DNA from: a bacterium
Lineage (GTDB): Bacteria; Sysuimicrobiota; Sysuimicrobiia; Sysuimicrobiales; Segetimicrobiaceae
Reading direction: 5' to 3'
DNA length: 64,000 nucleotides
Assembly: GCA_035308905.1 (NCBI GenBank)
Contig: DATGFS010000026.1
Coordinates: 1-64,000, forward strand
Below are positions 30,292 through 38,565 of the stretch, piece by piece. The notes under the pieces are model-generated. The model saw only the letters and a list, made by a program, of their open reading frames with translations. It ran no database searches and was not told where the DNA came from. Both the position numbers and the translations under genes were made by a program. Numbering within the stretch: the first letter of the stretch is position 1; every line of letters begins with the position of its first letter.

Positions 30292-31131
30292 CTACTCGGA
30301 AGGGACGTCCGGTCGGACGAAGGTGAAGCCGAACCGTCCCTTGACGCAGAGGTGGCCGCGCGTCACGCTGTGGTCCGAAGGCGACGTGACCTTGACGATC
30401 CGATTGTCCTGCACGTGCAGCTCCAAGGCGCAGCCGACGCCGCAGTATGGGCAGATCGTCTCGGTGATATGCTGCCGTGGTTCGTCCCACTTCCCCGCCT
30501 GCCGCATGCGGTGTTCGATCAGCGGCATCAGCGCTCCCGTCGGACACACGGCCACGCAGTTGCCGCAGAACACGCAGCGGGAGTCGAGCAGCGGTGCGTC
30601 TGCCCCGGTGTCGATCCGCGCGGCGAACCCCCGGCCGGCGACCGAGAGGGCGAACGTAAATTGCGCGTCGTCGCCGCAGGCTTCGACGCATTTGTAGCAG
30701 AGGATGCACTTCTCGTACTCGCGCACGTAGAGGTCGTTGTCGTCGCGTAACGGGTCCTCCACCCGGCGCACGCCGGCTCCAAAGCGCATCGGGTCCCCGC
30801 CGTACTCCGCGAGGTAGGCCCGCAGGTCAGGCGCCGTGGACGTATCCACCGATGAGGCCAGCAGCTCCAGGACCACCTTCCGCGCCCGCCGCACCCGCTC
30901 GCTGCCGGTGCGGATCTGCATGCCGGCCTCGACGCGGCGGGAGCAGGAAGGAACGAGGGCACGGCTGCCCGCGAGTTCCACGACGCAGACCCGGCAGACG
31001 TTGATCGGCGTCAGGTTTGGATGGTAGCAGAGGGTCGGCGTGTCGACGCCGGCGCGCCGCAGCGCCTGCAGGATGGTCGTCCCTTCCTCCGCCTCCACCG
31101 GCCGCCCGTCGACTTCGACCGTCAGGCTCAC
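30292..31131 (-). CDS. Formate dehydrogenase iron-sulfur subunit (detached N-terminal half of FdhA)
   Basis: GTG 31131 follows GGGAGGAG and overlaps the upstream stop (GTGA). The 279 residues contain, in order, a [2Fe-2S] domain (CYHPNLTPINVCRVC...PSC), two [4Fe-4S] ferredoxin motifs (CILCYKCVEAC, CVFCGNCVAVCP) and the molybdopterin-oxidoreductase [4Fe-4S] motif ICPYCGVGC...GHLCVKGRFGF. In FdsA/FdhA-type enzymes these are fused upstream of the molybdopterin domain; here the protein stops right after GRFGF. The catalytic part is encoded three genes upstream. It should carry electrons between the Mo/W site and the NADH module. Confidence 0.88.
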   Translation of the reverse strand: MSLTVEVDGRPVEAEEGTTILQALRRAGVDTPTLCYHPNLTPINVCRVCVVELAGSRALVPSCSRRVEAGMQIRTGSERVRRARKVVLELLASSVDTSTAPDLRAYLAEYGGDPMRFGAGVRRVEDPLRDDNDLYVREYEKCILCYKCVEACGDDAQFTFALSVAGRGFAARIDTGADAPLLDSRCVFCGNCVAVCPTGALMPLIEHRMRQAGKWDEPRQHITETICPYCGVGCALELHVQDNRIVKVTSPSDHSVTRGHLCVKGRFGFTFVRPDVPSE

Positions 31132-32351
31132 GGCACTCCTCCCGCGATCTCGAGCGCGCTCAGCACCGCGCCGGACGCCGTCTGCCCCAGCCCGCAGATG
31201 GACGCGTCCGTCATGGCCGCGCCGACCTCCCGCAGCAGCGCGGCGTCCCCCGGCCGCGGCTGCCCGGCGGCCAGGCGCGCGACGATCTCCCACTGCCGCT
31301 GCGTGCCGACGCGGCAGGGGACGCACTGCCCGCACGATTCTTCCTGGAAGAAGCGTGCCACGCGCAGGACGACGTCCCAGACCGCGGCCGTCTCGTCCAG
31401 CACGATCACCGCGCCCGAGCCGACCGTTCCCCCGGCGGTTCGCAGGTCTTCGAACGTCAGAGGCAGGTCCAGCCGCTCCGGCCCGAGGAACGTGCCGGCC
31501 GCACCGCCACACAGGACGGCCTTGAGGTGTCGTCCCTGCCAGACGCCGCCGGCGAGCGCGAGCAGTTCGCGCAGCGTGGTGCCGAACGGAACCTCATACA
31601 CTCCGGGGCGCGCGACGTGGCCGCTCAGGCAGAAGAGCTTCGTGCCGGCCGACTGTTCCGTACCGCAGCGCCGGAACTCCGCCGCGCCGTCCCGCACCAC
31701 GAGGGGCACGGCGCAGAGCGTTTCCACGTTGTTGACCAGCGTTGGGTCGCCGAAGAGGCCGGCCTCGGTCGGGAACGGGGGCTTGTTGCGCGGCTCGCCC
31801 CGTCGCCCCTCGACCGAATTGAAGAGCGCCGTCTCTTCCCCGCAGATGTAGGCGCCGGCACCCCGGAAGACCCGGATGCGAAAGGCCCGGCCCGAGCGGG
31901 CCACGTCGGCGCCGAGGAGTCCGGCGTCCTCGGCCTGCGCGATCGCGTGCCGCAGACGTTCCGCGGCCAGATGATACTCGCCGCGGATGTACACCAACCC
32001 TTCCTCCGCCCCTACGGTCAGGCCGGCAATGGTCATCGCCTCGACGACCGCGAACGGGTCTTCCTCCATCAGCACGCGGTCCTTGAACGTGCCGGGTTCA
32101 CTCTCGTCAGCGTTGCAGACGACCCGCCGCCGCCCCCGCGCCCCGGCCACGGCGCGCCACTTACGGCCGGCGGGGAAGGCGGCGCCGCCCCGTCCGAGCA
32201 GGCCCGACGCGTCCAGTTCCGACAGCACCCATTCGGCGCCGCGCTCGACGGCCTTCGTCAGGGCGCCGTAACCGTTCGCCCCACGGTACCCGGCCAGGCT
32301 CTGGGGGTCCACTCGGCCGGCGCGCGCAAGCAGCCGCCGGACCTCAGGCAC
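31128..32351 (-). CDS. NAD-dependent formate dehydrogenase, NuoF-like beta subunit
   Basis: A 407-residue FMN and NADH-binding subunit (FdsB/HoxF/NuoF type). Visible: GRGGAAFPAGRKW (FMN/NADH loop), CNADESEPGTFKDR, GAGAYICGEETAL, and the [4Fe-4S] motif SCGQCVPCRVG with the fourth Cys in ICGLGQ. GTG 32351 overlaps the NuoE-like gene by 8 bp and its stop overlaps the iron-sulfur subunit start. The set FdhA, NuoE, NuoF identifies a soluble NAD+-coupled enzyme. Confidence 0.92.
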   Translation of the reverse strand: MPEVRRLLARAGRVDPQSLAGYRGANGYGALTKAVERGAEWVLSELDASGLLGRGGAAFPAGRKWRAVAGARGRRRVVCNADESEPGTFKDRVLMEEDPFAVVEAMTIAGLTVGAEEGLVYIRGEYHLAAERLRHAIAQAEDAGLLGADVARSGRAFRIRVFRGAGAYICGEETALFNSVEGRRGEPRNKPPFPTEAGLFGDPTLVNNVETLCAVPLVVRDGAAEFRRCGTEQSAGTKLFCLSGHVARPGVYEVPFGTTLRELLALAGGVWQGRHLKAVLCGGAAGTFLGPERLDLPLTFEDLRTAGGTVGSGAVIVLDETAAVWDVVLRVARFFQEESCGQCVPCRVGTQRQWEIVARLAAGQPRPGDAALLREVGAAMTDASICGLGQTASGAVLSALEIAGGVP

Positions 32352-32874
32352 CGGCGGATCCTTTCGCCGCCGCGGCGATTTCCTCAACCGTAGCGTGCCG
32401 GTGCAGGCGCCCGGCGACGGCGGCGACCGGCGCGTGGTCGCACTGGCCGAGGCAGGGGACGGTCTCCCACTCGACGGCGCAGGCTCGGCCGGCGGCCTGC
32501 GCCCCGTGGGCCTCACCGGTGAAGCGCCGGGCCGGCCCGTACCGCGCTTCGAGCGCTTGGAGCAGCGAATCGGCGCCGCGCAAACGGCAGGGGACGTCGT
32601 CGCAGACGTGAACGGCCGCTCCGCGCGGCGGCTCGAGCCGGAACAGCGCATAGAAGGTGGCCACACCCCAGACGTCGGGGAAGGACAGGCGCATCTTGTC
32701 GGCGAGCAGCTCGAGCGCGCCCTTGGGAAGCCATCCGAGGGAGGCTTGAATCTCATGGAGCAGCGGCAGGAGATCCGACCGACGAGGGTCGGCGCCGAGC
32801 CGGGCGAGCGCGCGGTCGACCGTCGCCCGCTCATCGTCCGCGACGGCGTGCGGGGGATTGCGCTCAGTCGGCAT
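32344..32874 (-). CDS. NAD-dependent formate dehydrogenase, NuoE-like gamma subunit
   Basis: A 176-residue thioredoxin-like [2Fe-2S] protein. The helical N-terminus (LLPLLHEIQASLGWLPKGAL, VATFYALFRL) and the Cys pattern CDDVPC...CLGQC match NuoE/FdsG. ATG 32874 overlaps the end of the catalytic subunit gene by 11 bp. It passes electrons between the NuoF-like flavin site and the iron-sulfur chain. Confidence 0.9.
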   Translation of the reverse strand: MPTERNPPHAVADDERATVDRALARLGADPRRSDLLPLLHEIQASLGWLPKGALELLADKMRLSFPDVWGVATFYALFRLEPPRGAAVHVCDDVPCRLRGADSLLQALEARYGPARRFTGEAHGAQAAGRACAVEWETVPCLGQCDHAPVAAVAGRLHRHATVEEIAAAAKGSAGA

Positions 32875-34828
32875 GGGCGTGCGCCTCCTCGCCGACCTGT
32901 TCCTCGCTCCACGCGCCGCGCGACGCGACGCGCTCGACCGCGATGGCCGTCGCCTTGAACTCCGCGGTCCCCGACTTCGGATCCCAGGCGTCGATCGTCA
33001 GCACGTTGGTCGGCACGATCTCCGGATGGTGCAGCGTCATGAAGCAGAGCCCCGGCGCCAGCGTGTCGTCCGGCTTCGCCGGCACGAGCACCGAGGCGCG
33101 CCGGGATCGCACTCGCACCAGGTCCCCCTCGTTGATCCCGAGCCGCTGCGCGTCCTCGGGCCACATGCGCAGAAACTCCATTTGCGGCCGGGCCGCCGCG
33201 TAGCCGCGCGATTGCGTGCCGGTGTTGTAGAACTCCAGTTTCCGCCCGGTCGTCAGCAGGAAGGGGTACGTGGCATCCGGCTGCTCCACCGGAGGCTCCC
33301 AGTCGACGGGCATGAAGGGCGCGGGTTTGCCCGGCACCGGCCGCTGCCACAGGCGCTCGTGCAGGAAGAGGGTGCCGGGATGGCCCTCCTCGGGGCACGG
33401 CCACTGCAGGCCCCCGCACTCGGCGAGCCGCCGATATGACATGCCGCGGTGCCTCGCCGAGACCCGGCGCACCTCGTTCCAGACGTCTTCCGCGCCGGCG
33501 TAGCCCCAGTCATGGCCCATCCGGCCGGCGAGAGCCTGGAGGATCATGATGTCGTCGCGCGCCTCGCCCGGCGGGTCGAGGGCCTTGCGCATCAACTGCA
33601 CGCGCCGCTCCGAGTTGGTCACCGTCCCCCCGCACTCGCACCACGACAGCGCGGACGGGAGGACGACGTCGGCGACGTCGGCCGTCTGCTGCAGCACAAC
33701 GTCTTGCAGCACGATGAACTCCAGGCCGCCGAACAGCGCGCGGCACCGTACCTGGTTCGCTTCAGACATGAGCGGATTCTCGCCGATGATGTAGGCGGCG
33801 CGGATCTCGCCCGTCTCCATGCCTTCGAACATCAGGCTCTGGTGCAGCCCCCGCTTCGACGGAAGCGCTGCCCCCCACGCCGCCTCGAAGGGGGCGCGCT
33901 GCGCCGGGTTCTCGACGTCCGCTCCCCCGGGCAGGCGGTTGGGGATCGCGCCCATGTCGCCGCCGCCCTGCACGTTGTTCTGGCCGCGAAGCGGGTCCAG
34001 GCCGGATCCGTAGCGGCCGACATGGCCGGTGAGGTTCGCGAGGTTGCACAGCGCGTACACGCCGTCGGTCGCGTTGTGGTGCTCGGTGATGCCGAGCGTC
34101 CAGCAGATGATCGCGCGGGGCGCCGCGGCGTACATCCGGGCGACCTCGCGGATCGTGGCGGCGGAGACGCCACTGACGCGTTCGGCGAACTCGGGAGTGT
34201 ACGAGGCGACTTTCTCACAGTATGCGGCGGCGTCCTCGGTCGCGTGCTCGATGAACTCCCGGTGCTGCAGCCCCTCGTCGAGGATCACATGCCCGATGGC
34301 GTTGGCCAGGGCGATGTCGGCGCCGACGCGGATCTGGAGGTGCAGATGTGCGAGCTCCGCCGTCGGCGTCCGCCTCGGGTCGACCACGATCAACCTCGCC
34401 CCGTTGCGGATCCCCCGGAGCATGTGATGAAACATGATCGGGTGCGTCTCGCGCGGGTTGGATCCCCACAGGAACAAGAGATCCGTCCGCTCCAGCTCTT
34501 CATAGGACGTTGTGCCGCCGCCCGCGCCGTACACCGTCTCCAGACCGGAGACGCTCGGCGCGTGTCAGGTCCGGTTGCAGCTGTCGATGTTGTTGGTGCC
34601 GATCACCGTCCGCATGAACTTCTGGGCGACGAAGTTCACTTCGTTGGAGGCCTTCGAACAGCTGAAACAGCAGAAGGCGTTCGGGCCGTGGGCCCGCCGG
34701 ATCTCTTCGAAACGCCGCGCCACCAGATCCAACGCCTCGTCCCAGGTCGCGCGCTCGAGGCCGCGGGCACCTCGGACAAGAGGGTGCGTCAAACGCGCCA
34801 GCGGGCGTTGATAGCCTCGTGCCGGCAC
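32864..34828 (-). CDS. fdhA: Formate dehydrogenase catalytic subunit, selenocysteine-containing
   Basis: Reads as one 654-residue protein if the TGA at 34565-34567 is decoded as selenocysteine (residue 88). GTG 34828 follows GGAGGTG. The sequence around the TGA, DSCNRT-U-HAPSVSGLE, is the active-site motif of formate dehydrogenases, where Sec or Cys ligates Mo/W. Downstream are LFLWGSNPRETHP, VVDPRRT, GRYGSGLDPLRGQNN, ADVVLP and the C-terminal dinucleotide-binding segment with YNTGTQSRG. It lacks the usual N-terminal [4Fe-4S] domain, which is in the gene at 30292. Oxidises formate to CO2 with NAD+, or the reverse. Needs SelA, SelB, SelC and SelD from elsewhere. Confidence 0.92.
34535..34567 (-). 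promoter_or_regulatory. Sec codon and bacterial SECIS hairpin
   Basis: TGA (34567-34565) is followed by 11 nt and then the hairpin CGTCTCC-GGTCT-GGAGACG (34553-34535), 7 bp with a GGTCT loop. Spacing and the GGUCU apical loop match the E. coli fdhF SECIS recognised by SelB. Confidence 0.88.
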
Positions 34829-35030
34829 GCGTCACCTCCGGTTGCGCGAGCATCCGGTTCCTTCGTCCGAACCGTCTCCGCTGAGATTCCGTCTTGTTGC
34901 CTGCAGTCCTCTCGCGGTCGAACCCGAGAGCCCGTTGGAGGACCCGGGCGCACAGAGAACGGATTTCTCCCGGTCTACGCGAAACTACCGCGAGCCTAGC
35001 CCGCAAGGCGGGCAGCCCGGGGGGGGGGAA
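34829..35030. other. Divergent intergenic region with a 10-G run before the next start
   Basis: Holds promoters of the formate dehydrogenase operon (-) and the enolase-superfamily gene (+). GCCCGC-AA-GGCGGGC near 35000-35014 forms a hairpin. Ten consecutive G at 35019-35028 end two bases before ATG 35031 and overlap the position of its Shine-Dalgarno, so slippage could alter translation. Confidence 0.5.
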
Positions 35031-36224
35031 ATGCTTGTGAAGATCACGCGCATCGACTGCCACGTCTTGCTCGACCCCGGGATGGACGTTCGCGCCACCA
35101 GCTCCGCCCAAGACGACTTGGTTGTCGAAATACACACCGATGAAGGTCTTGTCGGGATAGGGGAAAGCGATCTCAACCCCTGGATCGCTCGCGCGTGCAT
35201 CGAGGCGCCCGGCACGCATGCGATGGGCCTGGGCTTGCGCGAGATGCTGATCGGCCAGGATCCGCTTCAAGTGGAGGCTCACTGGGAGCGGTTGTACGTG
35301 GGCTCGGCGATGAACGGACGCCGCGGCGCCGTCATCCACGCCCTCGGGGCGCTCGACATTGCACTCCACGACCTTCGCGGCAAGGCGCTCGGTCGGCCTT
35401 GCCACGCGCTGCTCGGCGCATCCCGTCCGGATCCCGTCGTCCCCTATGCCTCTCTGCAACCGGACGTCTCCGATTTCGACGCGTACCTTGTGTCCGTGGT
35501 CGAATGGGCGCGCGAGGCGAAACGTGTGGGGTTTCGGGCCGCGAAGCTTGAGATCACGCCGGCGGGTCCCTACGCTCACAAGGGCCTGCGCGCGCCGTAC
35601 GAGCGGATGCGCGAGCCGATTGCCGCGGTCCGGGATGCTGTCGGATCTGAGTTTACGATCATGGTTGACGTCCAATATGCTTTCCCGGACGCCGAGACCT
35701 GTTTGAAGACGATCCGGGGTTGGGACGAATATGGCGTCTATTTTCTCGAGACGCCTCTGCCCTCCGACGATCTCGCGGGGTACGCCCGCGTAAGCCGCGA
35801 ACAGCCGATCCCGATTGCCGCCGGGGAGTGGTTGGCTACCCGCTTCGAGTTCCTCGAGCTCATGGAGCGGGGCCGCGTGCGGGTCGTGCAGCCCGATGTG
35901 GGCCGCGTGGGGGGCCTGACCGAGGCGCGCCGGGTGTGCGGGTTGGCGGCGCAGCGGGGTTTGACGATCGTGCCTCACGCGTGGAAGACCGGGATCTCAA
36001 TCGCCGCCGCTGCTCATCTGGCGACCGTGACCCCCAACTGCGCGTTCATCGAATTTCTCCCGGCCGAACTGTGCGAGTCGGCCTTGCGGCGTGACCTCGT
36101 CCGCCGCGGGCCTCGGATGGTGGACGGCGTCATCAGCCTGCCCGATGCGCCGGGTTTGGGCATCGAGTTGGACCGGGATGCGCTTGTGCGGTTCGAAGAG
36201 ACGGCCGCACGAGCGGCCCGCTGA
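35031..36224 (+). CDS. Mandelate racemase/muconate lactonizing enzyme family protein
   Basis: A 397-residue enolase-superfamily enzyme that abstracts an alpha proton from a carboxylate. The N-terminal capping domain (ITRIDCHVLLDPG, EIHTDEGLVGIGESD) is followed by the barrel with metal ligands in MVDVQYAFPD (Asp), FLETPLPSDD (Glu) and IAAGEW (Glu), then VQPDVGRVGGLTE and a catalytic His in VPHAWKTG. The His-Asp dyad points to the mandelate-racemase subgroup, whose members are mostly sugar-acid dehydratases. ATG 35031 is chosen because it directly opens the capping domain; the frame is open further upstream. Confidence 0.88.
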   Translation: MLVKITRIDCHVLLDPGMDVRATSSAQDDLVVEIHTDEGLVGIGESDLNPWIARACIEAPGTHAMGLGLREMLIGQDPLQVEAHWERLYVGSAMNGRRGAVIHALGALDIALHDLRGKALGRPCHALLGASRPDPVVPYASLQPDVSDFDAYLVSVVEWAREAKRVGFRAAKLEITPAGPYAHKGLRAPYERMREPIAAVRDAVGSEFTIMVDVQYAFPDAETCLKTIRGWDEYGVYFLETPLPSDDLAGYARVSREQPIPIAAGEWLATRFEFLELMERGRVRVVQPDVGRVGGLTEARRVCGLAAQRGLTIVPHAWKTGISIAAAAHLATVTPNCAFIEFLPAELCESALRRDLVRRGPRMVDGVISLPDAPGLGIELDRDALVRFEETAARAAR

Positions 36225-36397
36225 CACCGTGGCGTCGTCCGTGTCCCGTCATCCGGCCGGAGCTTGTCAGGACTGCGTGTTTGCCTCCGGCCCAGGGCTC
36301 ACGAAGGGCCTGGTCGAAGCGCTCGATTTGCATGCCCGGACGTTCTGAATGTGCGTTGACTCGCGCCGGCACAGCGTCGTCTAAGGGGGGCGGTTCC

Positions 36398-37645
36398 GTG
36401 CTGCACCTCGATACCGGAAACACCGGGTTCATGATTCTCTGTGCCAGCCTCGTCATGCTGATGACACCCGGCCTGGCGTTCTTCTACGGCGGCCTCGTGG
36501 GGCGCAAGAACGTCCTGGCCATCATGATTCAGAGTTTCGTGTCGATGGGCTGGACCACCGTCTTGTGGTGGCTCTGCGGATTCTCGATGTGCTTCAGCGG
36601 CGACCTGAAGTCCGGCACGGATATCGCCGGCGTCATCGGCAACTTCCACTGGGCTTTTCTCCGGGGCATCACGCTGTCCACACCCTCTCCCAACGACACC
36701 ATTCCGATGATCGTCTTTTGCGCCTACCAGATGATGTTCGCGATCATCACCCCGGCGCTGATCACCGGCGCCTTCACGAACCGGGTCACCTTCAAAGCGT
36801 ACATGCTGTTCCTGACCGCCTGGCTGCTGCTGGTCTATTTCCCGTTCGTCCACATGGTGTGGGGCGGCGGGCTCCTCTCGATGTGGGGCGTCAAGGATTT
36901 CGCCGGCGGGATCGTCGTGCACAACATCGCCGGGATGGCCGCGCTCGCCTCGGTGCTGTACGTGGGCCGGCGCCGCGTGCCGGAGACGGGGCCGCACAGC
37001 ATCCCGCTCGTGGCCCTCGGCACCGGACTGCTCTGGTTCGGATGGTACGGGTTCAACGCGGGAAGCGAGTTCCGGGTGGATTCCGTGACGGCGGTTGCGT
37101 TCCTCAACACCGATCTCGCCGCCTCGTTCGCCGCGGTGGCGTGGCTCGTGATCGACTGGTCAATCAGCCGGCGGCCGCATTTTCTCGGACTGCTGACCGG
37201 CGCGGTCGCCGGCCTCGCCACCATCACTCCGGCCGCGGGATTCGTCTCGCCCGCGACCGCGGCCCTGATCGGGATCGTCTCCGGGGTCGTGTGTTACTAC
37301 GCGGTGGCGTTAAAGAACCAGCTGAAGTGGGACGATGCTTTGGATGTGTGGGGCGTCCACGGCGTCGGGGGATACCTTGGCATCTTCCTGTTGGGGGTGT
37401 TTGCCTCGACGGCTTGGAACCCGGCGGCCTCGGGCGGCGTCGACGGGCTGCTGCGCGGCGGTACGCGCTTCTTCCTAGTCCAGTGGGGCGCCGTCACCCT
37501 CGCATCGGTATGGGCGTTTGTGTTCACTCTCGGCATGCTCTGGTTGATCGAGCGAATCACCGCGGTGAAGGTGTCCGAAGCGACCGAGGAAGCGGGCCTC
37601 GACGTGGGGATCCACGGCGAGAAGGCCTACGCCCTCGGAGTCTGA
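36398..37645 (+). CDS. amt: Ammonium transporter (Amt/MEP family)
   Basis: A 415-residue channel with about 11 hydrophobic helices. Conserved elements: LMTPGLAFFYGGLVGRKN at the N-terminus, the pore Phe/Trp region, FVHMVWGGG with the first pore His, and DVWGVHGVGGYLG with the second. GTG 36398 follows AAGGGGGG and starts the mature first helix. It conducts NH3/NH4+ across the inner membrane. Amt is usually paired with a PII gene (glnK); none is present here. The RidA gene starts 2 bp after its stop, linking ammonium uptake with imine/enamine detoxification. Confidence 0.95.
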   Translation: MLHLDTGNTGFMILCASLVMLMTPGLAFFYGGLVGRKNVLAIMIQSFVSMGWTTVLWWLCGFSMCFSGDLKSGTDIAGVIGNFHWAFLRGITLSTPSPNDTIPMIVFCAYQMMFAIITPALITGAFTNRVTFKAYMLFLTAWLLLVYFPFVHMVWGGGLLSMWGVKDFAGGIVVHNIAGMAALASVLYVGRRRVPETGPHSIPLVALGTGLLWFGWYGFNAGSEFRVDSVTAVAFLNTDLAASFAAVAWLVIDWSISRRPHFLGLLTGAVAGLATITPAAGFVSPATAALIGIVSGVVCYYAVALKNQLKWDDALDVWGVHGVGGYLGIFLLGVFASTAWNPAASGGVDGLLRGGTRFFLVQWGAVTLASVWAFVFTLGMLWLIERITAVKVSEATEEAGLDVGIHGEKAYALGV

Positions 37646-37647
37646 GA

Positions 37648-38058
37648 ATGCCCACACGCGTGGAGATCCTCAGCGCACCCGGCGTCGGACGCGGCTACTC
37701 CAGCACCACCGCCCACGGAACGAAGGCCGGCGGGTTCGTCTTCGTCACGGGCCAGGTGGCGGTGACGCAGGGACAGGACGGCCTGCGGAATCGCGCGGCC
37801 ATCGGCGAGATGGGCACGATCGAAGCGCAGACCGTGCAGGTCCTCGAGAACATCAAGGCCATCCTGGAAACCGCCGGGACCTCGTTCGAGTACGTCGTGA
37901 AAAGAAACGTCTACCTGACCCACCCCGGGGACTTTGACGCGGTCCACAAGGTCCTGGAGCGGTACTTCAAGCCGGTGGCGACGACCACGGTGGTGACCGG
38001 TCTCATCCCTGTCAGCAGCCGGGTCGAAATCGACGTGATCGCCGTCGTGCCCGACTGA
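37648..38058 (+). CDS. RidA family protein (enamine/imine deaminase)
   Basis: A 136-residue YjgF/YER057c/UK114 member: GGFVFVTGQVAVTQ near residue 28, a central helix QTVQVLENIKAILETAG and the C-terminal sheet with VEIDVIAVVP. The usual active-site Arg is probably the one in SSRVEID. Trimeric family members hydrolyse reactive 2-aminoacrylate and related enamines to keto acids and ammonia. It directly follows amt, so likely translated with it. Confidence 0.88.
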   Translation: MPTRVEILSAPGVGRGYSSTTAHGTKAGGFVFVTGQVAVTQGQDGLRNRAAIGEMGTIEAQTVQVLENIKAILETAGTSFEYVVKRNVYLTHPGDFDAVHKVLERYFKPVATTTVVTGLIPVSSRVEIDVIAVVPD

Positions 38059-38110
38059 AGTCGTAGCCGCACTTGGGCGGGGCCCGACGCCCACGCGATA
38101 ACGCGTACGG

Positions 38111-38551
38111 TCAGCGGATGTTGCTGATCGTGTTCTTCACCGTATCGTGTTTCGTCTTCATGATATTGCTCACCGCCGTAAACTGCCGGTTTTCGTTCTG
38201 CATCTGTTGCTGAAGCTGCAGGTACTGCAGGTTGAAGCTCATCTGCGTCTCCTGCATTTGCTGGATCGCCTGCACGAGCTGTGCCGTGGTGGCGCCCGGG
38301 GCGGCGGCGACCTTGCCGGTCTTCGTGATCGCCGCGCCGAGCTGGTTGTACAGCGCGGACATCTTCTTGTTCAATTGCACGGTGTTGGCATGAATCGTCT
38401 CGAGCTGCGACAGCGAGGCCGATGCCTCGTCGATGGCCCGAAGGGCCGCCGTCTGTTCGGCTGAAGGCGCAGCCGCGCCGCCCGCGCGTTCGTAGAACGC
38501 CCCGACGGCAACAAGCGCGAGAAGTGTGACGACCGCAATGCCTCGGTTCAT
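38111..38551 (-). CDS. Secreted helical hypothetical protein, 146 aa
   Basis: ATG 38551 follows GGGAGGG. A signal peptide (NRGIAVVTLLALVAVGAFYE) precedes an all-helical mature part rich in Gln, Asn and Met (EASASLSQLETIHANTVQL, LQYLQLQQQMQNENRQF). The long amphipathic helices recall VirB5-like or surface coiled-coil proteins, but no family is recognised and no secretion genes are nearby. It lies 14 bp upstream of the end of the flavoprotein gene on the same strand. Confidence 0.65.
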   Translation of the reverse strand: MNRGIAVVTLLALVAVGAFYERAGGAAAPSAEQTAALRAIDEASASLSQLETIHANTVQLNKKMSALYNQLGAAITKTGKVAAAPGATTAQLVQAIQQMQETQMSFNLQYLQLQQQMQNENRQFTAVSNIMKTKHDTVKNTISNIR

Positions 38552-38565
38552 GAGTTCCCTCCCAG

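Noticed and set aside
34565-34567. Premature stop making the formate dehydrogenase a pseudogene or two genes
   Set aside because: The stop is TGA at the active-site Sec position, frame is preserved on both sides, and a SECIS hairpin with canonical spacing follows.
34842-35030. N-terminal extension of the enolase-superfamily protein
   Set aside because: It covers the divergent promoter region and a G tract; the capping domain begins immediately after ATG 35031.
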